NCBI GenBank assembly: GCA_035691285.1
Contig: DASSJI010000020.1
Location: forward strand, 1 to 5,198
Length of the DNA stretch: 5,198 nucleotides
Direction of reading: 5' to 3'
Source: DATFEN01 sp035691285
GTDB taxonomy: Bacteria > Acidobacteriota > Vicinamibacteria > Fen-336
Positions 4,554 through 5,198 of this stretch are shown here, one piece after another. The notes beneath the pieces were generated by a model. It was given only the letters and a program-made list of their open reading frames with translations. It made no database searches and was not told the origin of the DNA. Every line of letters begins with the position of its first letter. Position 1 is the first letter of the stretch. Position numbers and translations under genes: made by a program.

Positions 4554-5198
4554 ATGACGCTCGTCCACCTGGCCGCCGCCCTGGCGCTCGCCTTGCTCGC
4601 GGGCATCGCGGCCTGGCTCGCGTGGCGAGGACGCGCGCGTGCGCGGGGCACGCTCCTCGTGCGGGCCTTCTCTCACGCGCAGTCCGGCCATGGCTTCGAC
4701 GGCGCGCTCGGAGCGGTCTTGTGGGAGGTTCGCAGCGCCCTGCGCGCGCGCGCCGTGGTGCTCGTCGCTCAGGACGTGGAGAGCCTGCGAGAGCTGCTGT
4801 GGTCCCTGCCCGAGGGGGACGAGCGATCGCCCCGGGCCCGCTCGAGGGAGCTGGCCGCGGGTGAAAGGGAGGAATGGCTGTTCAGGATCGCCGCGGATGC
4901 CTGGCACGCGGAGCGCCAGCCCCCGGGGGGCTGGAAGGTCCACGCCGTGGACGCGGATGGAGCGCTGATCACCGCCGCGAGAGCCGTCCCGGACGAGGCT
5001 CTCGACCGCCTCGCGGAGCGCCGCTCAGCGACGGCCCTGACAGGTCTCGCCTGGCGCGCGGGAGGGGAGTGGGAGGGCCGGCTGCTCGTCTTCGACGCTC
5101 GGCTGGCTCGTCGCCCTGCCGGCGACCTGCGCTTCGCCCAGCGCCTGGTGCGCGAGCTGGGCGGCATCGTCCACACGCGCTTCCTGATGGGCCGTGTC
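4554..5198 (+). CDS. N-terminal sensory part of a membrane-anchored histidine kinase (partial, runs off right edge)
   Basis: The frame stays open for 215 codons to the window end, nearly all ending in G or C. Residues 5-24 (HLAAALALALLAGIAAWLAW) form one transmembrane helix followed by an Arg-rich cytoplasmic flank. Residues 46 to about 182 resemble a GAF-type sensory domain (GFDGALGAVLWEVRSAL, VVLVAQDVESLRELLW, then GEWEGRLLVFDARL). The last part, DLRFAQRLVRELGGIVHTRF (191-210), resembles the helix leading into the HisKA_3 dimerisation domain of NarL/LiaS-like sensor kinases. The H-box and ATPase domain would lie beyond the edge, so kinase identity is inferred from resemblance. The ATG at 4554 is the only start codon in this frame between 4440 and the membrane helix; no ribosome site precedes it, and it overlaps the stop of a 36-codon open frame (ATGA). 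A GAF protein with another output is the main alternative. Confidence 0.65.
   Translation, partial: MTLVHLAAALALALLAGIAAWLAWRGRARARGTLLVRAFSHAQSGHGFDGALGAVLWEVRSALRARAVVLVAQDVESLRELLWSLPEGDERSPRARSRELAAGEREEWLFRIAADAWHAERQPPGGWKVHAVDADGALITAARAVPDEALDRLAERRSATALTGLAWRAGGEWEGRLLVFDARLARRPAGDLRFAQRLVRELGGIVHTRFLMGRV

Noticed and set aside
4437..5176. Minus-strand open frames opposite the sensor gene (4437-4943, 4769-5176)
   Set aside because: Their products are Arg/Ser/Pro-rich without domains, whereas the plus-strand frame from 4554 has a transmembrane helix and GAF-like pattern and stays open to the window end.

Overview
The window is about 5.2 kb of very GC-rich bacterial DNA, with nearly every codon ending in G or C. 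The gene content (an exported M3 peptidase, a PilZ protein with a receiver-like domain, a CspA-type cold-shock protein, a Uma2-family nuclease-fold protein and what looks like a GAF/HisKA_3-type sensor kinase) suggests a free-living, soil- or sediment-type, GC-rich lineage such as Rokubacteria/Methylomirabilota or a deltaproteobacterial relative. That placement is inference from gene style; no marker gene is present.

Layout, left to right. Positions 1-83 (-) hold the start of a Tat-exported protein that runs off the left edge. A divergent intergenic region of about 295 bp with two perfect palindromes follows. Positions 379-1032 (+) encode a degenerate receiver domain fused to a PilZ domain. 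Convergent to it, and sharing four bases at the stop codons, is a full-length M3 metallopeptidase (Dcp/oligopeptidase A type) with an N-terminal signal peptide, 1029-3170 (-). Upstream of it on the same strand, separated by a strong intrinsic terminator (3291-3328), is a 66-residue cold-shock protein, 3349-3549 (-). Divergent from that gene is a Uma2 protein, 3781-4377 (+). A membrane-anchored sensory protein, probably a histidine kinase, begins at 4554 (+) and runs off the right edge.

There is no clear multi-gene operon or pathway here: most genes appear to be single transcription units. The recurring theme is signal response (PilZ/c-di-GMP, cold shock, sensor kinase) next to envelope or periplasmic functions (Tat substrate, exported peptidase).

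The most interesting structure is the cold-shock gene leader. It contains an intrinsic terminator in the sense orientation upstream of the gene, a downstream segment that could pair with the 5' arm of that terminator as an antiterminator, and a Shine-Dalgarno sequence in the loop of a further small hairpin. The two plus-strand genes PilZ and Uma2 lack good ribosome sites and have promoter-like -10 elements very close to their start codons, which suggests leaderless or near-leaderless transcripts. I see no mobile element, CRISPR array, tRNA or rRNA.
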